In this document: piece by piece, positions 41,078 through 49,259 of the stretch | How the letters are laid out: each line of letters opens with the position of its first letter | How positions within the stretch are numbered: position 1 is the first letter of the stretch | Assembly: GCA_965115835.1 (NCBI GenBank) | Contig: OZ220471.1 | Location: 1,364,001-1,428,000, forward strand | Source of the DNA: Foliamicus sp965115835 | Lineage (GTDB): Bacteria > Pseudomonadota > Gammaproteobacteria > Steroidobacterales > Foliamicaceae | Reading direction: 5' to 3' | DNA length: 64,000 nt | The notes under the pieces: model-generated | What the model was told of the DNA's origin: nothing | Seen by the model: the letters and a program-made list of their open reading frames with translations, nothing else | The model's database searches: none | Program-made: the position numbers and the translations under genes

Positions 41078-43618
41078 CTACGCCGAGCCGTCCGCCAGAC
41101 GCGCGAAGGCGACGGCCAGCGCGGGTATTCCATCTATCCCCGAAAGATCGTGCCGATCGTCGGCCCATCTCTCGGCGAACCAGCTTCCCAGTTGATCGCG
41201 GTCTCGCCTCATGTGCGCCGCCGCGCGCCGGTCGGCACAGACCGGCTTTGCATGGCCGGGGTCCAACCAGGGAGCGAGACGAGGCAGGGCCGAGGGCGCA
41301 TAAGGCCGTTGGGGCCCATGCCGCTCCGGAACCCTGCCGCCAAGAGCCAGCACCGCGTCTTTCCAGCCAGCGAGGCCGGACACGAAGTCGCTCCCGGACT
41401 GCATCCATGCTTCTTTTTCAGAAGCGCTTTGGTACACCATTTGCGCATCGTCCCGCAGAGAGGGGTCGCACGCCAACATATGCAGGAGTCCGCCAGCGCC
41501 GACAACGTGTCCGACTCCCAGCTCCTGGCTGAAGTCCATGGACTCGGCATAATCGCGCGCTGCCCCCCTCAGGGTCTCGCGTGCGATGGCCGTCAGATCT
41601 GCGCGACCGAGCCTCTCGCCCAGCTCGAGCAGCGCCTGGGCGATTCCTGCGCGGCCCGACAGAATGTCGATGGGAAGCGGCGCCATGAAACGCCTTCCGA
41701 AGTGAACCTCGTGCACGATGCCGACCCAGGTCGGATACCCGCAATCGTTCGTCACGGCAAGGTCCCGAACTTCGGTAGCGATCTGGTCGGCCCAGGCCAG
41801 AAGATCCCCCGGCTTTGCCGGCGCCGGCCGGCCGCGAACGGAGGTCTGCCGCGGCGGATTGGCGGCGCGCAGGGAAAATGACGAACGCAGCCACGCCAGC
41901 CGTTCCCGTTCGGTCGCCGCAGCCATGATCCCGAATGTGGCGCGCACGGTGGCTATCGCATCCTTCCTGAACACGTTCCGCCACACCTCGCCCTCCGCTC
42001 CCTGAAGGTCCCGAGAGGCCGGAGCGGTCAAAAACAGCGGGATGTCGAAACGGCGCATGTCGCGCACCGCCGCCTCGCGGAGGGGGCCGGTCAACCCGGC
42101 GTAGCGAGGCAGCATCTTGTGCAAGGCGATCTCGCGCCATACGCCGTCCGACAGGGCGCCGGGAAGGAGGGATTCCTGAATGATCCGGTAACAACTCCAG
42201 GTGTCAATGAGAAGGACGCGAAGCTGCGCGTCCGGCGCGCTTTCAAGCGCGGCCAGGATCCGATCCTGCATCGCCACCGACCCCAGCTCCCGGGCGACCC
42301 GGAGATAACCGTCCTCGAGGGCGTCGAAATGCGCCGCGCTGTCCGCGAAATCGCCGGACTCGTAACGCGGGGCATATCGGTCTTCTTTCCACACAAACAG
42401 GCCGCCGTTCTCTGTGGCGCCCATCGGCGTGCGGTGTTCCCCCGGTTGGCAGAGGCAGCCCAGATCGGTCGGCTCCAAACCTTCCCTGATCGACATTTGA
42501 AGCGGCAATATGCCAACGTTGGCCACTCTCATGTTGAAGCTGATCGCATCCTCATCGATCAGGCGTCGTATCCGGGGCGGCCACGCCGAGAGCGGCTGCA
42601 AGACCGTTTCGAAATCAACGAACCGTGGCGTGGCGCCGTCGGCGATCAGATTGTCGAACCAGAAATCGGTCGCGTTTATGGTCTGGAGCAAGGCCAGCCA
42701 GCCGCCGAGCGCCCGGTAGAACCGGTCGGCGTCTCCGGCGCCGGCGACCGGTTGTGGCTCGTACTCCGTTTCCCAGGCATAGCCCGCACGCAGCGCCGTG
42801 GAGGGAGGTGAAAGCTCGACGCTGGAGATCAGGCCGACGATCTCCCGCACCACGCCTGCGATTCGCAGATCCTTGGGCTTGAATACGACCGAACCGTTGG
42901 TGAAGCGCAGGATGGCGACCGACCGCCCTCCAGCGTGCGGGTCGCCGAGCCCCTGCTCGATACCGACCAGCAACCCGGGGTCTCCGTCGTCGAAGAAGCG
43001 TCGGGACAGTTCGGCCCGGTCGTCAGCTGCAAGGCGCAGCATCCGAACGAGATCCGAACGCCAGTCGGCCATCGTGCGGCCGAGCGCGTAGGCCAGCACG
43101 GGACTGCGGGCGAACCGCGCCGCCCAGGTCACTCCCGGCGCCCCCAGCCTGGCTTCATACCGCATGGTTTGCATCAGGATCGCGCGGAAACGCCATTCGA
43201 GATAAGAAATGGCCCCATCCAGCGCGCCGGCGCTGTGCGGCAGACCGTCGGGCCATTCCGCCTCGATGCAGCCGCGCGCCCACGGATAGACGGCCGAGAA
43301 GGGCTTCTCGGTATCGGCCAGCCGGGCAAAAATTTCTCGAAAGGCGCAACCCCAGTCCGGCGCGGCCCCCTCCAGGCGGACATCGCCGAACTTCGCCAGA
43401 TAGGCGTCCACGGACAGCCCCAGCCCCTCGGCATGCAGGGCCAGCGCACGCCGCGAGCCGAAGGCGTCGAGAAGCCTTCCTTCGCGGCGAGCCCGGGAGT
43501 CGGAGTCGGTGGGGGCCGGGATGAACGACCCGCCGCCGCGCTCTGGCGGCGGCGCCGCCCGGGCGATGAGAATGTCGAGATCCATAGCCTGCGAAAAGGT
43601 CCGGTCCGGGTCAGCCAT
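41078..43618 (-). CDS. LanM-like lanthipeptide dehydratase with degenerate C-terminal cyclase domain
   Basis: The 846-residue protein matches the DUF4135 dehydratase domain of class II lanthipeptide synthetases: GDPHAGGRSVAILRFTNGSVVFKPKDLRI, LQTINATDFWFDNLIADGATPRFVDFETVLQP, and further conserved stretches to about residue 620. Such domains phosphorylate and eliminate Ser/Thr to dehydroamino acids. The C-terminal part has LanC-like helices (DILSGRAGIAQALLELGERLG), but the zinc ligands (WCxG and CHG) are absent and it ends early, so cyclisation is unlikely. The truncated dehydratases of proteusin clusters are a known parallel. It is divergent from the precursor genes. ATG at 43618 is used; ATG at 43585 is possible. 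Confidence 0.85.
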   Translation of the reverse strand: MADPDRTFSQAMDLDILIARAAPPPERGGGSFIPAPTDSDSRARREGRLLDAFGSRRALALHAEGLGLSVDAYLAKFGDVRLEGAAPDWGCAFREIFARLADTEKPFSAVYPWARGCIEAEWPDGLPHSAGALDGAISYLEWRFRAILMQTMRYEARLGAPGVTWAARFARSPVLAYALGRTMADWRSDLVRMLRLAADDRAELSRRFFDDGDPGLLVGIEQGLGDPHAGGRSVAILRFTNGSVVFKPKDLRIAGVVREIVGLISSVELSPPSTALRAGYAWETEYEPQPVAGAGDADRFYRALGGWLALLQTINATDFWFDNLIADGATPRFVDFETVLQPLSAWPPRIRRLIDEDAISFNMRVANVGILPLQMSIREGLEPTDLGCLCQPGEHRTPMGATENGGLFVWKEDRYAPRYESGDFADSAAHFDALEDGYLRVARELGSVAMQDRILAALESAPDAQLRVLLIDTWSCYRIIQESLLPGALSDGVWREIALHKMLPRYAGLTGPLREAAVRDMRRFDIPLFLTAPASRDLQGAEGEVWRNVFRKDAIATVRATFGIMAAATERERLAWLRSSFSLRAANPPRQTSVRGRPAPAKPGDLLAWADQIATEVRDLAVTNDCGYPTWVGIVHEVHFGRRFMAPLPIDILSGRAGIAQALLELGERLGRADLTAIARETLRGAARDYAESMDFSQELGVGHVVGAGGLLHMLACDPSLRDDAQMVYQSASEKEAWMQSGSDFVSGLAGWKDAVLALGGRVPERHGPQRPYAPSALPRLAPWLDPGHAKPVCADRRAAAHMRRDRDQLGSWFAERWADDRHDLSGIDGIPALAVAFARLADGSA

Positions 43619-43766
43619 CGAGCGTGGCGCGGTGAATGTCAATGCTCCGGCGGCCCGAGAGACCTGACAGCGTCCGGAAAACGACGAAGGCACAGGCGAT
43701 GCGCAGGCCCCGGCCCGCCGCGATATTCATTCACTGCCACCATGATTCGCCATGATATCGCCGAAG

Positions 43767-43887
43767 CAGCCATTCCCGCCAAGCGTGACAATGCTCGAAA
43801 ATCAACTCCGGTCCAACGCCTGAATGGTCACAAGCTTGGGTATTCGCCCCCAAACGAACGACTCTGCATCGTTGGCGGGAATTGCTG
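43767..43887. mobile_element. MITE-like relic, 121 bp, with ends like the adjacent IS
   Basis: The left end CAGCCATTCCCGCCAA (43767-43782) and the right end TTGGCGGGAATTGCTG (43872-43887) are inverted copies of the terminal repeats of the neighbouring IS, with one mismatch. Flanking 9-mers TCGCCGAAG and TCGTCGAAT agree at 7 of 9 positions, as expected for an old target duplication. The interior is unlike the IS and has no ORF. It resembles a non-autonomous element mobilised by the same transposase type. Confidence 0.55.
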
Positions 43888-43895
43888 TCGTCGAA

Positions 43896-43904
43896 TTTTC
43901 GCCC
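43896..43904. repeat. Target site duplication, left copy
   Basis: The 9-bp sequence TTTTCGCCC is repeated without mismatch at 45528-45536, on the other side of the IS. Confidence 0.85.
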
Positions 43905-45527
43905 CAGCAATTCCCGCCAAGCCATTTTGTGGTGCTGATGGGGTGGCATTCTGGTGCGGATGGCCGGTTGGCGGATCAGTTGGGGAAGGCTACCCCTCCG
44001 GCCGGCGCCGGATAAGTGGTTTGGCTACGCTGTTTCCCTGAAGAACCCGCTCGTCGCACACCCGACCACGGCGATGGGGTCAGGAGGTGTCGAAGGGCGC
44101 CAGTTCGGTTGGGTGGTGGCCGAAGGCGATGGCCCGATACAGGGCCTCCCAGCCGGTAATGAAGAACTCCAGAAACAAGCGGCGCAACCGTTCCCAGAAG
44201 TATTTCGGACGACCCTCCCGCTCCCGTGCCGCCCCAAACAGCGCACAGCAGCGCTGCTGAATCTGGTCGATCAAAAAAGCCAGCATCGTCAAACCGGAAA
44301 ACACCGTCGCCAGATGCCGCTTGCCGTGGCCAAAGTTATGCTCAAAGCCGTAGCCTTGGTTCTTCAGGGTGTTGAAGGTCTCGTTCTCAATGCGCCAACG
44401 CGCCCGACCGGCACGCATCAGCGCTTCCACATTCGATTCCGTGATCTTGATGTCCGTAACCCAACTAAAGTGCCGCTCCCGACCCTTGGGGGTGGTTTCC
44501 CAACACTCCAGAAAGTTCACCTCCAGGTCGAAATTCGCGTCGTTGAGCGGCACACCGTTGAGAAAGCGATACCGCCGCCGCACACCGTCCTCGCCTTGGG
44601 TCTCGACAACCCGCGTCGCCATCACCGAAGCCACCCAGTGAAACAACTCCGCATGGTCGCCCGGCTTCACCCCCAGCACAAAGCGCAGGTCCAATTCCTG
44701 CAACAGCCGGATGTGCGGACCGTTCGAGGCCAACGCATCCTCCACCACCAACAGCTTCAGATGCGGATGCTCGCGCCGCACATCCCGCAGCAGACGCTTG
44801 GCCGCGTTGCGCTCGCAGTCGTTCTTGCGCGAACCGTCCGCGCGCAGGATCGGCTCCGGCGCCAGCGGAAACACCTCGCGATGCTCCGGATGCACCAGCA
44901 CCGCACCCAGCATCTGGTGATAGTAGGTCACACGACCGTCCCGGTGACGCCGCTCGCAACAATGAGCGCAATGCACCTTCTGCGAGGAGAAGTAGCCCGT
45001 GCCGTCCACCGACAACAGATAATGATCGTCCAGCCAGGTGAAGTCCCGCAGCCCCCCGCCACGCTGTAACGCCGCAAACACGCGCTTGAAGGCCCGCCGC
45101 AGCGAGCGCGGATCCACTTCATCCAGACGCTCGCGCATGGTCGTATCCGACGGCGCGCGCTCCACCCCATAGAGGCTTCTCAAGTTCGACCGGGTGCGCT
45201 CCTCGCCCCGTGCGTCCTGCTCAAAACTCAACAGCGACGAATACTTCAGCCCGAACATCGCCAGCGCCGACATCAGACAGTCCGTCAGGGGCAGGCCACG
45301 ACTCGCAACCGGATCCTCAATGCGGTCGAAACAACCGCGCACCACCCGGAGCAATCCCGGGGCGCTGAGCGTCTTGCGAAACTGGATCTTGGACATGATT
45401 CATCCCCCTGCTCCCAACAATCGCCCGAATCATACGAGTTTCGGATGAAAAGTTTGCGAAGAACTTCTTCTCGAACCGCCCAAAACCCTTGAAATCACTC
45501 ACATGTCAAATTTGGCGGGAATTGCTG
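43905..45527. mobile_element. Insertion sequence with 16-bp inverted repeats and 9-bp target duplication
   Basis: The element of 1623 bp begins CAGCAATTCCCGCCAA (43905-43920) and ends with its exact inverted copy TTGGCGGGAATTGCTG (45512-45527). It is bounded by perfect 9-bp direct repeats. One intact DDE transposase gene fills most of it. Intact ends, gene and target duplication point to recent insertion. It sits between the LanM-like gene and the first precursor gene, about 75 bp before the precursor start. Confidence 0.9.
44080..45396 (-). CDS. IS4-type DDE transposase
   Basis: The 438-residue protein has the three acidic regions of an IS4-fold DDE transposase: LLSVDGTGYFSSQKVHC (first Asp), LLVVEDALASNGPH (second Asp) and RWRIENETFNTLKNQGYGFEHNFGHGKRH (Glu, with the Y-(2)-R-(3)-E-(6)-K-like spacing). 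A small cysteine cluster (CAHCCE) follows the first Asp. The exact IS family cannot be fixed by eye. The reading frame is intact and fills the element between the terminal repeats. Confidence 0.9.
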   Translation of the reverse strand: MSKIQFRKTLSAPGLLRVVRGCFDRIEDPVASRGLPLTDCLMSALAMFGLKYSSLLSFEQDARGEERTRSNLRSLYGVERAPSDTTMRERLDEVDPRSLRRAFKRVFAALQRGGGLRDFTWLDDHYLLSVDGTGYFSSQKVHCAHCCERRHRDGRVTYYHQMLGAVLVHPEHREVFPLAPEPILRADGSRKNDCERNAAKRLLRDVRREHPHLKLLVVEDALASNGPHIRLLQELDLRFVLGVKPGDHAELFHWVASVMATRVVETQGEDGVRRRYRFLNGVPLNDANFDLEVNFLECWETTPKGRERHFSWVTDIKITESNVEALMRAGRARWRIENETFNTLKNQGYGFEHNFGHGKRHLATVFSGLTMLAFLIDQIQQRCCALFGAAREREGRPKYFWERLRRLFLEFFITGWEALYRAIAFGHHPTELAPFDTS

Positions 45528-45536
45528 TTTTCGCCC
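45528..45536. repeat. Target site duplication, right copy
   Basis: TTTTCGCCC directly follows the right inverted repeat and matches 43896-43904 exactly. The first precursor's untranslated region and presumed promoter begin right after it. Confidence 0.85.
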
Positions 45537-45609
45537 GAACACCCTTGCATTGAGGATGAAACAGGTGATAGGCTCGCTACACTGCAACCCCTCAATATGG
45601 AGCAAGCTG

Positions 45610-45999
45610 ATGAACAACCAGCAGTTCATGCAAGAAATGGGATTGAACGATGAGCGCCGTGACATCATCGCCGCCATTTCCGACCGTTACCAAAACGACG
45701 CGGCTTTCCGTGACCGGATTGACCGCGGCGACAACAACGATGTCTTCGACGAGTTCGGGATGACACGTCTGGAGGGAATCGATTATCGGTTTCTCATGGA
45801 TTCCGACGAGATAGCGCACTTCGTCATGCCGCCCGATCCGAACAGCGATCTGGCGGATGAGCAGTTGAGCCAGATTGCCGGCGGCAGCACCGCCAGCACG
45901 GCCGGCACTATCGGATCGGCGAGCACCTTCCTCACTTTCACTTCCTTTTCCAGCCTCGGCAGCGCGTCCACTGTCGGATCGGCCGGATCGGCCGGTTGA
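45610..45999 (+). CDS. NHLP-type RiPP precursor peptide 1
   Basis: The 129-residue protein has a nitrile-hydratase-alpha-like leader: ISDRYQNDAAFRDRIDRGD, a beta-strand region with DSDEIAHFVMPPDPNSDLADE, and LSQIAGG ending at residue 92. The 37-residue core is rich in Ser and Thr (18 of 37), with Ala, Gly and Phe, and has no cysteine; it includes SASTFLTFTSFSS and ends GSAGSAG. GGAG lies 7 nt before ATG 45610. The C39 peptidase encoded at 55821 would cut after GG. The core resembles that of precursor 2 (22 of 37 identical). Confidence 0.9.
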   Translation: MNNQQFMQEMGLNDERRDIIAAISDRYQNDAAFRDRIDRGDNNDVFDEFGMTRLEGIDYRFLMDSDEIAHFVMPPDPNSDLADEQLSQIAGGSTASTAGTIGSASTFLTFTSFSSLGSASTVGSAGSAG

Positions 46000-46069
46000 C
46001 GCGTTGCGCAACGCATCAGATTGCTGGAAACAATCCCTTCAGACAAGACTCAAATGAGGAAACAAAACC

Positions 46070-46489
46070 ATGAACGTTGCAAGAAATGACCTTCTTGAAA
46101 ATATCGATATGTCGCCAATGGCCATGGGGACATATACGAAGAGCTACAAGCGCTTCCTTGAGGCCGCCGACCGCTACCGGAGCGACGGGGAATTTCGCGC
46201 CTCGATCGATGGAGCCAGCGGCAGCGAGGTCTACAAGGCGTTCGGGTTCGATGTTCCCGTCACCGGCATGCAGGTCGATGTGGTCGCGAACACGGACGAG
46301 GTCGCGCATTTCATCTTGCCGCCCGACCCGAATACGGACTTGGCCGACGAGAGTCTGAGCGCGGTGTCCGGAGGCGCCACGGCTGGCAGCGCGGGTAGCG
46401 TCAGCTCGGCCAGCACCTTCCAGACCAGCACGTTTTTCAGTTCATTCAGCACCGCAGGCACCGCGGGCACCGCGGGCAGCGCCGGCTAG
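46070..46489 (+). CDS. NHLP-type RiPP precursor peptide 2
   Basis: The 139-residue protein has the same plan as precursor 1: leader with YKRFLEAADRYRSDGEFRASID, TDEVAHFILPPDPNTDLADE, and LSAVSGG ending at residue 102. A 37-residue core follows (17 Ser/Thr, no cysteine), with SASTFQTSTFFSSF in the middle and AGTAGTAGSAG at the end. GAGGA precedes ATG 46070. The middle SASTF-x-T-x-T and the GSAG end are shared with precursor 1, so these positions may be modification sites or recognition features. Confidence 0.9.
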   Translation: MNVARNDLLENIDMSPMAMGTYTKSYKRFLEAADRYRSDGEFRASIDGASGSEVYKAFGFDVPVTGMQVDVVANTDEVAHFILPPDPNTDLADESLSAVSGGATAGSAGSVSSASTFQTSTFFSSFSTAGTAGTAGSAG

Positions 46490-46501
46490 AAAGGCCGAGC
46501 C

Positions 46502-46526
46502 GCGCTCCCGGGAAACCGGGGGGCGC
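46502..46526 (+). promoter_or_regulatory. RNA hairpin with GAAA tetraloop between precursor 2 and the coreless NHLP gene
   Basis: GCGCTCCCGG pairs with CCGGGGGGCGC across a GAAA (GNRA) loop, with one bulged G and one G-U pair. It lies 12 nt after the precursor 2 stop. No U-run follows, so it may act as a 3' stabiliser or partial terminator that gives more precursor than enzyme mRNA. Confidence 0.45.
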
Positions 46527-46565
46527 AGCTTCGGTCAGATAATCACGGAGCGGAGTAGATAAACC

Positions 46566-46856
46566 ATGGATAAACCAATGAAGCCGATTGACGCCCTGGT
46601 CACCAACCTTCTCTCATCGGGGGACTTGAAGGAACGCCAGCAACTCTATGCGGATGTGGTGGCGAAATACTATGGCGACCCCGACTTCAAGGCAAAGATG
46701 GATGCCGACCCGACCGCCGTTCTCAAGTCCGAGGGTTTCGATTTCCCGGAAGGGGCCAGAGTAAAACTGGTCTTCAACACTCATGACCGCGTCCATATCC
46801 TATTGCCGGCGCCTTCGACTTACCGGGATGCCGTGACGCGCGAAGAAAGCGAGTAG
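46566..46856 (+). CDS. NHLP leader-like protein without a core peptide
   Basis: The 96-residue protein is an NHLP/nitrile hydratase alpha-like domain: YADVVAKYYGDPDFKAKMDADPTAVLKSEGFDFPEGARVKLV, then THDRVHILLPAP. Unlike its two neighbours it stops soon after (TYRDAVTREESE), with no Gly-Gly site and no Ser/Thr-rich core. It may be a decayed precursor or a separate leader-like helper that engages the modifying enzymes. ATG at 46566 has a GGAG about 11-15 nt upstream. Confidence 0.82.
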   Translation: MDKPMKPIDALVTNLLSSGDLKERQQLYADVVAKYYGDPDFKAKMDADPTAVLKSEGFDFPEGARVKLVFNTHDRVHILLPAPSTYRDAVTREESE

Positions 46857-46931
46857 GGAAGCCGACCGGAGCGCCTTTCCGATTTTTCCACCCTCTCTTG
46901 CGCCGGTCCGATTGCTGGGTGTGCCGTCGTA

Positions 46932-49247
46932 GTGTCTGCGTACCGAACGGGGTGGAAGCCGACTTTCGCGCCACCGCAACGGTTCACCGAATTCGACCGG
47001 GGCATAGTCGAAAGACCGTTGCTGGCGCCTCATCTTGCTTCCCGCGTTTCGGAGGGCGGCGCGCTGCTGCTGGCGTCCGAGACCGCCAGCATCCTCCTGG
47101 CCGGAGATTTGTATCGCGACCTCGCGCCGCTGCTTGAAGGCCAACGTTCCCGCCGCGAGATCATCGCCGAACTGTCGGGTCGACATTCGGCCCTGAGCGT
47201 TCAGACCGCCATGGTTTCGCTTGCGGCCAAGGGTTGTCTTGTCTCGGCCGACTTTGCCATGGACAGGGTGTCCGCCGCGTTCTGGTGCTCGCAGGGGGCC
47301 ACGCCGAGATGGGCTGAGCAGTGTCTCGGCGATGCCCGGATCGCGGTGTCCGGAGGCGACAGGCGGCTCGGCGCGGCGCTCGCAAGCCTCGGGCTGACCG
47401 TTGGGCCGCACAAGCCAACGCTTTCGGTCTTCGTCACGGACGATTACCTGGACGACGCTCATGCGCAGACCAACCGCCGGCATCTCGAATCGGGTAGTCC
47501 GTGGGCTCTGGTCAAGCCGGCGGGCGTTTATTCCCTGCTCGGCCCGGTGTTCCGGCCCGGTGATGAGGATGCGCCATGCTGGGCCTGCCTCGCGAGCCGG
47601 ATCGGCAACAACGTCGAGATCGCGAACTATCTGCGCGGCCTCCCGGCCGGTTTCGCCTTCCCCGCGAATACGCCCGACTGTTTGTCCGATGTGGTAATCG
47701 GCCTGGCGGCCCTGGAGCTCGCCAAATGGATCGTCTTCGGGGAAAGCGCCACGCTCCACCGCCATACCATGGCGCTGGAATCTCTCGGCATGAAGACCTC
47801 CATCCATCCGGTCACGCGGCGGCCGCAGTGCCGATCCTGTGGCGACCCGGCGCTGTATCGCCCGGACCGGCCAGCTTCGCCGGTGCGTCTCGCCCCGAGC
47901 CCGAAACCGGTGCGCACCAGCGGCGGTTTTCGCTCCGTGCCGCCGCGGGACACCTTGCGCCGATATCGCCACCTCGTCAGTCCGGTCACCGGGGCGGTGA
48001 ACCGGCTGCTGCGCATCACCGACGAGCGGGACTCCTGGCTACATGTGAACGTGGCCGGCGCCAGCCTCGCGATGCAGGCGCGCAGCCTTCTGGCGTTGCG
48101 CGCCAGCATCCGATCCCTGAATTCCGGCAAGGGGAGCACGCCCGAACAAGCCGAGGCGAGTGCGCTGTGCGAAGCCATCGAACGGCATTCCGGCGCTTAC
48201 CGCGGCGACGAAATCCGCCACCCTGCCCGCTTCGTGGATTTTCGCAAGGGTGAAGCCCTTCGCCCGGAAACGGTTCTGCACTACAGCGACCGGCAATACG
48301 ACCACGCCGCGGAGCTCAACGCGCTGAAGCGGAAATTCGCATATGTTCCAGCGCGTTTCGACCCGACCGTGGAGATGAGTTGGTCTCCGGTATGGTCGTT
48401 GACGCAGGAGCGCCATCGATACCTGCCCACCGGAATGCTGTATTTCTCCATGCCGCAAGAGCATGACCAGCTGTTCTTCGGCCCGGACACGAACGGCTGC
48501 GCGGCCGGCAACACCCTGGAAGAGGCCATTCTGCAGGGGTTCCTCGAGCTGGTGGAGCGCGACGCCTTCGCTTGCTGGTGGTATAACCGGCTCCGGCGTC
48601 CCGCGGTAGCGCTCGACAGCTTCGATGACGCCTATCTTTCGGAAGCGCGCGACTACTATGCCGCCTGCAACCGCGATCTCTGGATGATCGACGTGACCCA
48701 TGACATCGGCATTCCGGTGTTTGCCGCGGTATCGCGTCGAACGGACAAGGACCAGGAGGACATCCTGTTTGCCGCCGGAGCCCACCTGGATCCCCATATC
48801 GCGGGCATGAGGGCCGTGTGCGAACTGAACCAGCAATTGACCGCAGTCCGGGACGCAAAGGCCGACGGCGCCGGTTATCTCTTCGACGACCCCGAGAGCC
48901 TGTGGTGGTGGAAGAATGCCCGTGTGACCGATCATCCCTACCTGTTGCCGGACTCCGCTCTGCCCGAGCGATGCGTGGAGCACTATCCCGTTCCCCGGAC
49001 CTCCGATACGCGGGAGGATGTCGAGCATTGCCGGTCTCTGGTCGAGAACCTCGGCATGGAGTTCCTGGTCCTGGATCAGACCCGGCCGGATATTGGCATG
49101 CCGGTCGCCCGAACCATCGTGCCGGGCATGAGGCATTTCTGGGCGCGGTTCGCTCCGGGACGTCTCTATGAAGTGCCGGTCAAGATGGGCTGGCTTGCCG
49201 AGCCGACCGCGGAAGCCGATCTGAACCCCGTCGCAGTGTTCGTCTGA
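46932..49247 (+). CDS. TOMM cyclodehydratase, E1-like/YcaO fusion, copy 1
   Basis: The 771-residue protein joins an E1-like (ocin-ThiF-like) N-terminal half to a YcaO domain. The first half has leader-binding-like sequence and a zinc site with two CxxC pairs (C216/C219 in CWACLASR; C300/C303 in CRSCGD). The YcaO half has the ATP-site segments SGKGSTPEQAEASALCEAIER (about 398-418) and LEEAILQGFLELVERDAF. Such proteins use ATP to turn Ser/Thr/Cys into azolines on a leader-bearing peptide. It ends NPVAVFV instead of the PxPxP end common in azoline-forming YcaO proteins. The GTG start at 46932 lacks a clear ribosome-binding site. It is clearly paralogous to the protein at 50656. Confidence 0.88.
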   Translation: MSAYRTGWKPTFAPPQRFTEFDRGIVERPLLAPHLASRVSEGGALLLASETASILLAGDLYRDLAPLLEGQRSRREIIAELSGRHSALSVQTAMVSLAAKGCLVSADFAMDRVSAAFWCSQGATPRWAEQCLGDARIAVSGGDRRLGAALASLGLTVGPHKPTLSVFVTDDYLDDAHAQTNRRHLESGSPWALVKPAGVYSLLGPVFRPGDEDAPCWACLASRIGNNVEIANYLRGLPAGFAFPANTPDCLSDVVIGLAALELAKWIVFGESATLHRHTMALESLGMKTSIHPVTRRPQCRSCGDPALYRPDRPASPVRLAPSPKPVRTSGGFRSVPPRDTLRRYRHLVSPVTGAVNRLLRITDERDSWLHVNVAGASLAMQARSLLALRASIRSLNSGKGSTPEQAEASALCEAIERHSGAYRGDEIRHPARFVDFRKGEALRPETVLHYSDRQYDHAAELNALKRKFAYVPARFDPTVEMSWSPVWSLTQERHRYLPTGMLYFSMPQEHDQLFFGPDTNGCAAGNTLEEAILQGFLELVERDAFACWWYNRLRRPAVALDSFDDAYLSEARDYYAACNRDLWMIDVTHDIGIPVFAAVSRRTDKDQEDILFAAGAHLDPHIAGMRAVCELNQQLTAVRDAKADGAGYLFDDPESLWWWKNARVTDHPYLLPDSALPERCVEHYPVPRTSDTREDVEHCRSLVENLGMEFLVLDQTRPDIGMPVARTIVPGMRHFWARFAPGRLYEVPVKMGWLAEPTAEADLNPVAVFV

Positions 49248-49259
49248 CTGGAGAGGCGG

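Noticed and set aside
45545..45583. Possible promoter for precursor 1 (TTGCAT and downstream TACACT)
   Set aside because: The spacing between the two hexamers does not fit a sigma-70 promoter, and the alternative -10 is poor.
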